Assembly: GCA_023391415.1 (NCBI GenBank)
Contig: JAEWAY010000012.1
Span: 372,001-436,000 of the forward strand
Direction: 5' to 3'
Origin: Bacteroidota bacterium
Lineage (GTDB): Bacteria > Bacteroidota > Bacteroidia > Cytophagales > Cytophagaceae
DNA length: 64,000 nt
A program made the translations under genes and the position numbers. The notes beneath the pieces were generated by a model, which saw only the letters and a list, made by a program, of their open reading frames with translations, did no database searches and was not told the origin of the DNA. Below, in pieces: positions 1 through 8,403 of the stretch; the first letter of the stretch is position 1; each line of letters opens with the position of its first letter.

Positions 1-116
1 ATACCTTCCCGCCAATCATCGGGCAAAACCCCAAAAAAACGCTCCGCGCGACCGGTCAGGTCACTGAACGCGTATCCGCTATAAAGACTTTGATCAGACA
101 AGGACGATTTAGGCAT
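1..116 (-). CDS. Partial CDS at the window edge, unknown product
   Basis: An open frame on the minus strand starts with ATG at 116-114 and runs off the left edge after 38 codons. The peptide begins MPKSSLSDQSLYSGYAF and contains FFGVLPDDW. It starts 7 bases beyond the stop of the ATP-grasp gene upstream of it, so the two are probably one operon. No signal peptide is visible. The fragment is too short for me to name a family. Confidence 0.55.
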   Translation of the reverse strand, partial: MPKSSLSDQSLYSGYAFSDLTGRAERFFGVLPDDWREG

Positions 117-123
117 ACGAATT

Positions 124-1407
124 TTATAACAATTTCCATGACCATAGCTTGTCCGAATCCTCGCTCCAGCGATCACCGATATCGGTCCGATAGTACGCGT
201 TGTTGATCAATACATTGCCAATACGGTTATAAAGCTGTTTTTGCGCTTCCTTCATCGTGGTGCCGGTGCCGGTGACCAGCAGCGCCAATCCTGAATCGCC
301 GGTAATAAGCCACTCGCCGTTGACTTGCTTGAGATGCATGGGATGAATGCCTTCCTTCATATTTTTCTTGACCACCACCACGGCGTCTTTGGAAAACAGG
401 TTGAAAGTTTCCTTATCGTTGTACGGGAATGGCGGCACAACCATGTAGGCTCCCACCTGAAAACCTCTTTTAGTATTGATTTTAAAACTTTCGCCCCTGG
501 CTACTTTATAGAGTACCTTGCCAAAGGAATCCGCGATACCGTCGCGTTGAATATAGACCTGAGGAAAACCAAAACGGGTAGTAAACTCCAATGGATAAAT
601 CCCATTGCCATTGACGATACAGTTGATATCAATATGACCGACAAAGTTGTCCTTCGCCAGCGTTTTCTCCATTTTTTGAAGTGTAGCGTCAAAAATCGGA
701 TTATCGTCCGTCCAGAAACTGCTGGTACCCATTTCGCCGGTAGAAACACCCAGTTCCTTTGGAAACAACTTTTTATGCTCAAAAGTAATATTGATCGGCT
801 TGATAAACTCCTTGCCGTTAAAGAACGCGGCCACCGCTATCTCCACTCCGCTCACTTTGCGCTGCAACTGAAAAGTCCCCATATCGTCTCCCCAGGTTTT
901 TTCATAGGCTTTGAGTACGCGTATAATATCGCTCCCGTCCTCTTCCTTGCCGACAAACAACAATTGCTTGTATTCCTGCGCCTCGCCGCTCGGCTTGATT
1001 ACATAGGTATTGGGATTGGCCTCTACATAGGCGATCGCGTCGCGAAACGTGGTAAACTCCTTAAAGTTAAGTATCTTAATCTTATGCCGCTTTAATTCGT
1101 TCTGACCAAAACTCCGGTCCTGCTCCAGCGTGTCCGAATATTCGGTACCGCCAAATACAGGCTTGCCCGCGGCTCTCAGTTCAGCGGCCACCTTGCCGTA
1201 GCCCGTATAATCAAAAATGATTACATCCGCCCAGGAAACATACTTTTGCCAGTTTTTAACCTTAGGCACAAACCCACTACCCACTTCATGGCAGGGCTTA
1301 TATTCGATAAAAAGTTTTACTTCGTTTCCTTCCTGATGCACCGCGTTGGCTATATCAAGAGAATCTCCCCATTTGGAAACGAACAAAAATTTGATTTTTT
1401 GGGACAT
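124..1407 (-). CDS. ATP-grasp protein related to phosphoribosylamine-glycine ligase (PurD)
   Basis: About 427 residues if translation starts at the ATG at 1407 (MSQKIKF); an upstream in-frame start at 1449 would add 14 residues. The N-terminal part looks like the pre-ATP-grasp domain of PurD. The middle and C-terminal parts fit an ATP-grasp fold, and the tail holds the PurD-like motif YRTDIGDRW. The family joins an amine or carboxylate using ATP. The expected PurD stretch around RFGDPE reads RFGFPQ here, so a key acidic residue of the metal and ATP site appears changed. No purine genes lie nearby. I therefore call it PurD-like and leave its substrate open. It is transcribed into the partial gene at the window edge. 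Confidence 0.7.
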   Translation of the reverse strand: MSQKIKFLFVSKWGDSLDIANAVHQEGNEVKLFIEYKPCHEVGSGFVPKVKNWQKYVSWADVIIFDYTGYGKVAAELRAAGKPVFGGTEYSDTLEQDRSFGQNELKRHKIKILNFKEFTTFRDAIAYVEANPNTYVIKPSGEAQEYKQLLFVGKEEDGSDIIRVLKAYEKTWGDDMGTFQLQRKVSGVEIAVAAFFNGKEFIKPINITFEHKKLFPKELGVSTGEMGTSSFWTDDNPIFDATLQKMEKTLAKDNFVGHIDINCIVNGNGIYPLEFTTRFGFPQVYIQRDGIADSFGKVLYKVARGESFKINTKRGFQVGAYMVVPPFPYNDKETFNLFSKDAVVVVKKNMKEGIHPMHLKQVNGEWLITGDSGLALLVTGTGTTMKEAQKQLYNRIGNVLINNAYYRTDIGDRWSEDSDKLWSWKLL

Positions 1408-1623
1408 TAAATAGTTAAAATAATCGTATTCCGCTATAACGTTATTCAAATTTATAAATTTTCATCATAGCAATATCCATTATCAATTCTCTCGAATTAA
1501 AAATGTTCGCGAAACGTTTATTCCATACAGGATTGGATATTATGAATGAGGCGATTGCTTAAAAAGTCCCGTGGGCCGAAGATTTTTCAGCGGCTTCCAA
1601 GCATGGAATATTTTTAAAAGAAG

Positions 1624-1631
1624 TATCTTTG
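1624..1631 (+). promoter_or_regulatory. Bacteroidota -7 box (TATCTTTG) before the GntR gene
   Basis: TATCTTTG matches the Bacteroidota -7 consensus TAnnTTTG and lies 18-25 bases before the chosen start. No clear -33 TTG is seen at the usual spacing, so this is a motif match only. Confidence 0.4.
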
Positions 1632-1648
1632 TCAGGTTGTCTGATGAT

Positions 1649-2314
1649 ATGATGAATTCAAAAATAACACGAAAAAGCCTGGCGGATGAAGTAGCGGAAA
1701 AAATCCGGCAAGATATTCTGTCGTCTACATTCGAGGTCAACGAAAAACTGCCGACGGAAGCCGTATTAGGCCAGCGGTTTGGCGTAGGACGCTCTACAAT
1801 ACGGGAAGCCATACGGATGCTGGTACACGCGGGAATCCTTCGGGCTCGACAGGGCGTAGGCACCTTCGTCGAAGCAGTCACGGGAATTCACGAGCCTTTT
1901 CTGAAAAGGGTGAAACGAGCCGGCCACGAAGATCTGGACGAAGTTCGCAAACTTCTTGAATTGAAAATAGCGGAAAAAGCCGCCGCTAACCGAACCGAAC
2001 AAGATCTGCAAGCCATGGCCCGATTTCTGGCGCTCCGTGAACAGGCGGCCAACACCAATGATCTGGCCGCCTGTGTCGAAGCGGATATACAATTCCACAC
2101 GTCTCTCGCCAACGCCTCCCGCAATGAATTACTGGCGGAGTTATATCAGACACTGGCCATCCAGGTCAAAAAGTGGTTTATAACGCGGATGGATTCCACG
2201 GAATCCTTTATAAAAACACAAGCTCTGCATGAAGATCTTCTGTACCTCATTCGCGAAAAGGACGGGGCCGGAGCCTGGAAACAGGCTGAAAAGATTATTA
2301 ACTTCAGAGATTAA
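1649..2314 (+). CDS. GntR family transcriptional regulator, FadR-like (FCD domain)
   Basis: About 221 residues from the ATG at 1649 (a second ATG follows at once). Residues about 10-75 form a winged helix-turn-helix of GntR type, with LPTEAVLGQRFGVGRSTIREA and the wing motif ARQGVGTFV. The rest is a helical FCD ligand-binding domain with the histidine-bearing segments IQFHTSL and ALHEDL. The C-terminal end is slightly short, and the last expected histidine of the metal site is not obvious. It is followed after 53 bases by an exporter gene on the same strand, so it probably controls that gene and itself. I chose this start because it puts a TAnnTTTG box at a sensible distance and gives the usual family N-terminus. 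Confidence 0.88.
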   Translation: MMNSKITRKSLADEVAEKIRQDILSSTFEVNEKLPTEAVLGQRFGVGRSTIREAIRMLVHAGILRARQGVGTFVEAVTGIHEPFLKRVKRAGHEDLDEVRKLLELKIAEKAAANRTEQDLQAMARFLALREQAANTNDLAACVEADIQFHTSLANASRNELLAELYQTLAIQVKKWFITRMDSTESFIKTQALHEDLLYLIREKDGAGAWKQAEKIINFRD

Positions 2315-2342
2315 CATCCTGTGAGTACATCGACTAATCTCT
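2306..2342 (+). repeat. Inverted repeat across the gntR stop codon
   Basis: AGAGATTA at 2306-2313 and TAATCTCT at 2335-2342 form a perfect 8-base inverted repeat with a 21-base loop. The left arm overlaps the stop codon of the GntR gene. The repeat ends 25 bases before the transporter start. It could be an operator or an RNA hairpin between the two genes. There is no clear U-tract. Confidence 0.4.
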
Positions 2343-2367
2343 AAAAACACTTGATTTATCTACCCGT

Positions 2368-3561
2368 ATGTCTACCATCACAAGTCCTGTTCAAGCGGAT
2401 CGCACCACGTATTCCATCCTGTTCGCGATCAGCGTAAGCCACTTTCTCAACGACCTGTTGCAATCAGTGATTCCTTCGGTATATCCTCTTCTGAAAGAAA
2501 ACTATCAACTGTCTTTCGCGCAAATTGGTCTGATCACACTTGTATTTCAGCTTACTGCTTCTATTTTGCAGCCTTTTGTGGGCAACTACACCGACAAACG
2601 TCCCAAGCCGTATTCTTTTGTGGCTGGCATGGTCTTTTCCCTGAGCGGTATTGTATGTCTTTCATTCGCTCATACGTTTGGCTGGATTTTGGTAGCGGTA
2701 GGATTGGTAGGCGCTGGTTCCTCGGTTTTTCATCCCGAAGCTTCGAAGGTCGCCTACTACGCTTCCGGTGGCAGACGGGGACTCGCCCAGTCGATCTTTC
2801 AGCTTGGCGGCAATGGAGGCTCCGCGTTGGGGCCATTGCTCACGGCCACCCTCATTATGCCTTTTGGCCAGATTTACATCTCATGGTTCGCGTTGATTCC
2901 CACGTTGGCGATTCTGGTCCTGTACAACGTCGGCAACTGGTACCGCGAGCGCCTGTCCAGGTCCACTATGTTCAAAACTTCCAACGCCGGCGACAAGGCC
3001 GCCTTATCCGGTCGTACCGTATGGTTTTCACTGGCTATACTATTGATCCTGATATTTTCGAAGTATTTTTACATGGCCGGCATTACCAGTTATTTTACAT
3101 TCTACCTGATCGAAAAATTTCAGGTTAGCGTTCAGCAATCGCAGATGTATCTTTTTGTATTTCTGGGAGCGGTAGCCGCCGGCACGCTGGCTGGCGGGCC
3201 ATTGGGAGACCGGTTCGGACGCAAGATCGTCATATGGATTTCCATCCTCGGCGCGGCGCCCTTTACTCTTTTGCTTCCTTACGCCGACTTGTTCTGGACT
3301 GGTATTCTTATCGCCATCATCGGCTTTATTATCGCGTCCGCTTTTTCCGCGATCCTGGTATACGCTCAGGAACTAATTCCGGGCAAAGTAGGCATGATTT
3401 CAGGCTTATTCTTCGGATTCGCGTTTGGCATGGGTGGCCTGGGTTCCGCTATTCTCGGATATTGGGCGGACCTATCCGGAATCATTCATGTATTCCGGAT
3501 ATGTTCCTTTCTCCCATTGATTGGAATCGCGGCCGCTTTTCTGCCGGATCTACGAAAATAA
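2368..3561 (+). CDS. MFS transporter of the fosmidomycin-resistance (Fsr) type
   Basis: 397 residues, highly hydrophobic, with about 12 predicted membrane segments. It contains the MFS loop 2-3 signature region (GNYTDKRPKPY) and its second-half copy (GGPLGDRFGRK). The N-terminal SHFLNDLLQSVIPSVYPLLK stretch is typical of Fsr-type efflux proteins. The family exports drugs or small metabolites in exchange for protons across the inner membrane. It follows the GntR regulator, which suggests ligand-controlled expression. The substrate cannot be read from sequence. Confidence 0.88.
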   Translation: MSTITSPVQADRTTYSILFAISVSHFLNDLLQSVIPSVYPLLKENYQLSFAQIGLITLVFQLTASILQPFVGNYTDKRPKPYSFVAGMVFSLSGIVCLSFAHTFGWILVAVGLVGAGSSVFHPEASKVAYYASGGRRGLAQSIFQLGGNGGSALGPLLTATLIMPFGQIYISWFALIPTLAILVLYNVGNWYRERLSRSTMFKTSNAGDKAALSGRTVWFSLAILLILIFSKYFYMAGITSYFTFYLIEKFQVSVQQSQMYLFVFLGAVAAGTLAGGPLGDRFGRKIVIWISILGAAPFTLLLPYADLFWTGILIAIIGFIIASAFSAILVYAQELIPGKVGMISGLFFGFAFGMGGLGSAILGYWADLSGIIHVFRICSFLPLIGIAAAFLPDLRK

Positions 3562-3598
3562 TAATCAGCGACTAACGGAGACATGAAGAGTTAAGCCT

Positions 3599-4480
3599 TT
3601 AAAAATCATATTCCCTGTGCTTTCTGTTAAATTCATCTGAATGGAAAGTCGGATTGACCTGAAGATTATAAAACGCGTATTGCTCAAACAGTCCTTTATC
3701 GTCATACATTACCTGTAGAAGAGGCAAGAAAGTTTTCTTGTCAATATACAGATAGGTAAACTTTGAATACGCGTTGGGGATCCGTATCGTCATTCCAGGC
3801 TTGCCGTCCTGATAGCCGGTAAGATTTTTATTGAGCTGTAAAATCATGTAATCGCTTATATGCAGCTTGTACGCGATATCAGTTATGGTTTCACCGGCCT
3901 GAATCACATAATCCACATAAGCGAACGGCTTATAGTCTATTCGTATTTTGTAACAGGCCCGGTTGTCAAAAACCGTATCGCTCACATAGGTAAAGTAGTC
4001 GTCGAAATCTTCCCCCGACTTGTCGTCGATATGCTGTATGATGTCATATATATAGTCAAAGCCGACTTCGTGCACTGTATGATGGTTATTGTTACGCATC
4101 ACGCTTCCATAGGGGTCTAGCGACAGATTGATATAGGGAAAAGCGTTGGGGTTTACCAGCGCCAAATTTTTGTTTTGTCCTTCGACGTATAAAACCTCGA
4201 CCCCTTCGTTGGGCGCGATGACTTTCGTATAGATTCGTTTAGGATTTCTAGAGTATTTGACCTGTTGCTCTCCTTTCAGATACTTGTCGCCGATACGCTC
4301 TATTTTGCGCATGGTAAATTTGAGGCTATTGACCTTCTCAATGGCGTTATACATGTTGTCGATAATTTGCCGGGCATCCACATCGGAACCGCTACGGAAA
4401 GACGAAATAAGGAGAACAAGTATGCATGTCAGCAGGACAAGCGCTGATTTGTGAGCGGCATCTATTTGTTTTTCACGCAT
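3599..4480 (-). CDS. DUF1571 protein with an inserted LysM domain
   Basis: 293 residues. An N-terminal hydrophobic stretch (residues about 13-28) suggests a signal peptide or membrane anchor. The body resembles the DUF1571 family, which has an outer-membrane lipoprotein-carrier-like fold (motifs SLKFTMRKIERI, VKYSRNPKRIYTK). At about residues 195-240 lies a LysM-like segment (YVIQAGETITDIAYKLHISD ... GMTIRIPN), a peptidoglycan- or chitin-binding module. The DUF1571 fold resumes after it. The protein probably works in the periplasm at the cell wall. It is convergent with the transporter gene (37 bases between stops). The function is unknown. Confidence 0.75.
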   Translation of the reverse strand: MREKQIDAAHKSALVLLTCILVLLISSFRSGSDVDARQIIDNMYNAIEKVNSLKFTMRKIERIGDKYLKGEQQVKYSRNPKRIYTKVIAPNEGVEVLYVEGQNKNLALVNPNAFPYINLSLDPYGSVMRNNNHHTVHEVGFDYIYDIIQHIDDKSGEDFDDYFTYVSDTVFDNRACYKIRIDYKPFAYVDYVIQAGETITDIAYKLHISDYMILQLNKNLTGYQDGKPGMTIRIPNAYSKFTYLYIDKKTFLPLLQVMYDDKGLFEQYAFYNLQVNPTFHSDEFNRKHREYDF

Positions 4481-4714
4481 GTTTTACAGAGTATCTGACA
4501 GATATCGTTCGTATACGGCGTTTAGTATACTAATGCCGTACTTTTTACTAAAAAAATACAAAAAAGTCAATTCTGTTTCCGCGATTGAAAAAAATCAGCG
4601 AAAAATTTCGAAGCCTGAACATTCAAGATCACCGAATCCGAGAACGATTGTATCAGAAAAATTTCGCCTCGATTATCCGGAAACCCGGCGATGGTATACT
4701 TCTGATAAAAAAAC

Positions 4715-5194
4715 TTATGCTTTTTTTCGCTTTCTGCACGCGTTCCAACGCTCAAAAAGTCCAGGAACTTCATTTTTGAAAAAGTCCAGAAAATCGGTCA
4801 GATCATCAAGGGCTTTGTTAAATTCGGGGGTCTTAGGGGTACGTTGCGCCAAAACCTCCTTATACAAACTACTCATACTGGCCAATCCCTCTATTTGAAT
4901 CTGCATTTCTCTTTCCCAGCTTTCGAGACAGCTCCTGAAATAACGCTTACGGTCTCCAGGCTTGGTAATATATTCGATTTTCTTGGTCGTCAACAACATA
5001 TTTATAGCGCTACTGGTAGAGCTCTTACTTATGTTCAGACTTTTCTGAATATCCGTAAAGGAGAAATACGTAGTATCGGCTACCAGCATCAAAGCGAGTA
5101 CTCTCGATATGACCGGAGGTATTCCACTCTTCTCAAAGAAAACTCCCAGGCGTTCTATCAGCTCTTTTTGATGATCGGTGATCGTTAGACTCAT
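4715..5194 (-). CDS. GbsR/MarR-type transcriptional regulator
   Basis: 159 residues. A winged helix-turn-helix occupies about residues 25-90: YFSFTDIQKSLNISKSSTSSA is the helix-turn-helix, and YITKPGDRKRYF is the wing. The C-terminal half is helical and likely dimerises. The layout fits the GbsR branch of MarR-like regulators, which often sit beside RND efflux genes in Bacteroidota. It lies directly downstream of the pump gene on the same strand, but a strong terminator-like hairpin lies between them. Its expression is therefore either read-through or driven by its own promoter. Confidence 0.82.
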   Translation of the reverse strand: MSLTITDHQKELIERLGVFFEKSGIPPVISRVLALMLVADTTYFSFTDIQKSLNISKSSTSSAINMLLTTKKIEYITKPGDRKRYFRSCLESWEREMQIQIEGLASMSSLYKEVLAQRTPKTPEFNKALDDLTDFLDFFKNEVPGLFERWNACRKRKKA

Positions 5195-5206
5195 AGTTAT
5201 TCGATT

Positions 5207-5246
5207 AGAAAAGACCTGAAACCGTAATTATACGGCCTCAGGTCTT
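5207..5246 (-). terminator. Rho-independent terminator after the RND pump gene
   Basis: AAGACCTGA at 5211-5219 and TCAGGTCTT at 5238-5246 continue inward through CCGTA/TACGG around the loop TAAT. Two A/C oppositions on the plus strand become G-U pairs in the minus-strand RNA, giving a continuous 16-pair stem followed by a run of U. The structure is therefore favoured in the direction of the efflux operon. It lies between the pump stop (5260) and the regulator start (5194). Confidence 0.8.
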
Positions 5247-5259
5247 CAGATTATCCAGG

Positions 5260-8200
5260 TTATATGGTCTTGATTTCAACCATTTCTCTTTTAGCGGTAT
5301 TCTTGTCCTTTTTCTTTCTAAACCGATTAAGAAATTTTTCCATGGTCATGTATATCGCCGGAATCAATACCAATGTAAGCAATAAGGAGCTGGTCAATCC
5401 CCCGATAATAACCCACGCGAGGCCATTTTTGGATTCGGCTCCGGCTCCGGAAGCCAACGCGATCGGCAACATGCCAAAAATCATGGCGAGCGTGGTCATC
5501 AGAATCGGGCGAAGACGCTCCTTGCCCGCTTCAATCAACGCTTCGCGGACAGATACACCCGTCGCTTTAATATTATTGGCGAAGTCCACAATCAGAATAG
5601 CGTTTTTGGCAACCAATCCCATAAGCATGATCATACCGATAATCGAGAAGATCGTCAGACTCTCCATCGAAAGAGCCAGTGCCAGCAGGGCGCCTATAAG
5701 CGCTACCGGTAACGAAAACAATACAATAAATGGATATAGGAATGAATCGTACAAGGCCACCATGATCAGATAAACGAAAACGATGGCGATGATCATCGCT
5801 AATCCGAGGCTGGCGAAAGCGTCGGATTGCTGCTCCAACGCGCCGGCGTATTGTATCTCTATACCTTCCGGTACCTCTACCTGTTGAACAAGCTGTTGCA
5901 ACTCTTCACCAACGGTACCGACTGGTCTCCCCACCACTTGCGCTTTGACGGTGATGGAAGACAAACGATCCCTCCGCTCCAGCTTGGTCGCGCCGAGCTC
6001 CTGCGTAATGGTCGCGAACTGCTTCAACTCCACCAGGCTACCCCGGTTGTTTCTGAACGTAAGACTACTTACATCATCGATTCCGCTCCGGTTAAACTTG
6101 TCCAGCACAATATTGATATCGTATTCATAGGGACCTTCACGGAACTCTGAATCGTCGTTTCCATTGAACGCGGTTCTCAGAGTCGTTCCCACTTCGGCGA
6201 CATTTAATCCCAACGCCGCCATACGTTCACGATCAATACGCACCTGTAGCTCAGGCTTCGGATCTTCCGTCGAAAGTTCCACGTCAGTCGTTCCGGGAAT
6301 TTTCTTGGTAAGGGATAAAATTACCTCAGCGACATCCTGAATTTTATCCATCTCGATGCCTTTGACCACTACCTGTACTGGAGCGTCGTTCGCGTTGCCG
6401 GTAATGCCCACCGGCGCGGCCTTTACTTTCACTCCGGGAATCTTAGCCTGAATTTCCTCCTTGACTTTTTTCCCAAACTCGTCGGAAGACAAATCTCGTT
6501 GCAGTTTGTCGACAAGTACCACATTAAGTTCGGACATATAGTTGGAAGCGGAACCAAGATTGGCTACGCTGGAATACCCCACGCTGGCGAATACTTTTTC
6601 CACATCCGGCCGCTCCAGAAGCATTTGTTCAATAGTGTTTGTAATCTGGTTGTTCTGAAACAAATTGGTCTGCGGATCATACTCCAGCGTCACGACCAGT
6701 TCGCCATTGTCGCTCTGGCTGATAAACTCGGAACCAATAAACTTGAACGGCACCAGGGCGAGGGACCCAAAGAACAATATGAGAGTAATAAGATATACGG
6801 TTTTACGATGATCGAGCGCCCACTCAAGAATGGCGCCATATCCTCTTTTCATACTTTCAAACAAGTCTTCAAACCCCAGCGATACGCGTCCCCACAGAGT
6901 ATCTCTTGTAAAATGGTCAAGTTTTCCAAATCTCGAAGCGAGCATGGGAGTAATCGTAAAGGACACGAACAAGCTCATCAAGGTAGAGAAAACCACTACC
7001 AGTGAAAACTCGCGGACAATATTTCCAATAAGACCGGAGACCATGGACATGGGAAGAAACACCACCACGTCTACCAAGGTGATAGCCAGAGCGGTAAAAC
7101 CAATTTCATTACGTCCTTCAAGGGCCGCCGTACGTTTGTCCTTGCCCATTTCCATATGACGGTATATGTTTTCAAGCACCACGATGGAGTCGTCGACAAG
7201 AATACCAACCACGAGCGACAAAGCCATCAGCGTCATCAGGTTAAGGGAGAATCCAAACAGATACATCATGATAAAGGTCGATATCATGGACGAAGGAATG
7301 GCGAGCATAACGATCATGGAGCTCCTCATACTGTGCAAAAATACAAGCATGACCCCCGCTACGATGATCACAGCGAGAGTAAGGTCGAAAGTCACCGCGT
7401 CGGCTGAAGCCATCGTATACTCTGAACTATCGGTAGCGACCTCGAAGCGTATGTTCTCCGCAGCGTAGGTCTTCTCGATACTAGCCATCGCTTCACGGAT
7501 CTTCTTGCTCACCTCTACCGCGTTCGCGTCGGTTTGTTTCTGAATAATCAAACCAATGGAAGATTTGCCATTGATACGGTTGATCGTAGAAATCTCCCGA
7601 ACCCCGTCATTGACCTGAGCGATATCGCCTATTTTTACTTTGCTTCCAGCAGGCGTATACGCGACCACCAGGTTGGTAATCTGCTCAAGGGACGTAAACT
7701 TCGCCGCGACCCGCAAACTGTACTGGCGATCCTTATTCTCTATTTTTCCGGTAGGAAAGTCCTGATTGGCCGCGATAATAGTCTGGGTAACCTCGCTCAG
7801 GGAAAGGTTGTACGCCTTGAGCTTGTCGGGATCAATCAGAATCTGGATCTGCCGCTCCTCGCCTCCGACCATCGTAATCTGTCCAACTCCTTCCACTTTG
7901 GTAAGCAAAGGCAGGATCCGGTCTTCGATCAGCTTAAAGAAAACGGTAGGCTTGACGTCTCCATTGACTCCAAGCTGAATCACAGGTATGTCATCGGATG
8001 AAAACTTATTGATAACGGGCGAGTCCACATCATCGGGAAGATCCGCCATAATGGAGTTTATCTTCCGTTGGGCGTCCTGCAAAGCCTGATCGACATTGGC
8101 GTTTTGACGAAGCAAGACCGTTACCATAGATACGCCTTCCTGCGATACAGACTGTAATTTATCAAGATTTTCGAGTGAGGATACGGCGTCCTCTATTTTT

Positions 8201-8394
8201 TTGGTTACCGACGACTCTACTTCACCAGCGGCGGCGCCGGGATAGATAGAAATAATCGTCAGAACCGGCGCGTCGAACTTGGGAAGCAGGTTGTAATTCA
8301 GTTTCGAGTAACTGATGGTTCCCAATATACCCAGCACCGTAAATATTACGATAACCAGCGCCGGGCGTTTGATGGATATTTCGGTTATTGACAT
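5260..8394 (-). CDS. RND efflux pump, HAE1/AcrB-like inner-membrane subunit
   Basis: 1044 residues, the normal length for the family. It starts with the usual N-terminal helix (ITEISIKRPALVIVIF). Transmembrane helix 4 carries the paired proton-relay aspartates in VGILVDDSIVVLEN near residue 400. Two large periplasmic loops and 12 membrane helices are expected. The protein takes substrates from the periplasm or inner membrane and drives them out using the proton gradient. It works with the adaptor and TolC proteins encoded just upstream; the gap to the adaptor gene is 9 bases. A hairpin terminator follows the gene. The substrate is unknown. Confidence 0.95.
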   Translation of the reverse strand: MSITEISIKRPALVIVIFTVLGILGTISYSKLNYNLLPKFDAPVLTIISIYPGAAAGEVESSVTKKIEDAVSSLENLDKLQSVSQEGVSMVTVLLRQNANVDQALQDAQRKINSIMADLPDDVDSPVINKFSSDDIPVIQLGVNGDVKPTVFFKLIEDRILPLLTKVEGVGQITMVGGEERQIQILIDPDKLKAYNLSLSEVTQTIIAANQDFPTGKIENKDRQYSLRVAAKFTSLEQITNLVVAYTPAGSKVKIGDIAQVNDGVREISTINRINGKSSIGLIIQKQTDANAVEVSKKIREAMASIEKTYAAENIRFEVATDSSEYTMASADAVTFDLTLAVIIVAGVMLVFLHSMRSSMIVMLAIPSSMISTFIMMYLFGFSLNLMTLMALSLVVGILVDDSIVVLENIYRHMEMGKDKRTAALEGRNEIGFTALAITLVDVVVFLPMSMVSGLIGNIVREFSLVVVFSTLMSLFVSFTITPMLASRFGKLDHFTRDTLWGRVSLGFEDLFESMKRGYGAILEWALDHRKTVYLITLILFFGSLALVPFKFIGSEFISQSDNGELVVTLEYDPQTNLFQNNQITNTIEQMLLERPDVEKVFASVGYSSVANLGSASNYMSELNVVLVDKLQRDLSSDEFGKKVKEEIQAKIPGVKVKAAPVGITGNANDAPVQVVVKGIEMDKIQDVAEVILSLTKKIPGTTDVELSTEDPKPELQVRIDRERMAALGLNVAEVGTTLRTAFNGNDDSEFREGPYEYDINIVLDKFNRSGIDDVSSLTFRNNRGSLVELKQFATITQELGATKLERRDRLSSITVKAQVVGRPVGTVGEELQQLVQQVEVPEGIEIQYAGALEQQSDAFASLGLAMIIAIVFVYLIMVALYDSFLYPFIVLFSLPVALIGALLALALSMESLTIFSIIGMIMLMGLVAKNAILIVDFANNIKATGVSVREALIEAGKERLRPILMTTLAMIFGMLPIALASGAGAESKNGLAWVIIGGLTSSLLLTLVLIPAIYMTMEKFLNRFRKKKDKNTAKREMVEIKTI

Positions 8395-8403
8395 TAATCG
8401 GAA

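Noticed and set aside
325..1095. A 256-codon open frame on the plus strand opposite the ATP-grasp gene
   Set aside because: It lies antisense within a gene with clear family features, has no recognisable domain, and reflects the codon bias of the real gene.
4481..4714. Short overlapping frames between the DUF1571 and GbsR genes
   Set aside because: They are short, AT-driven and antisense to each other; the stretch is better read as promoter and 3' region.
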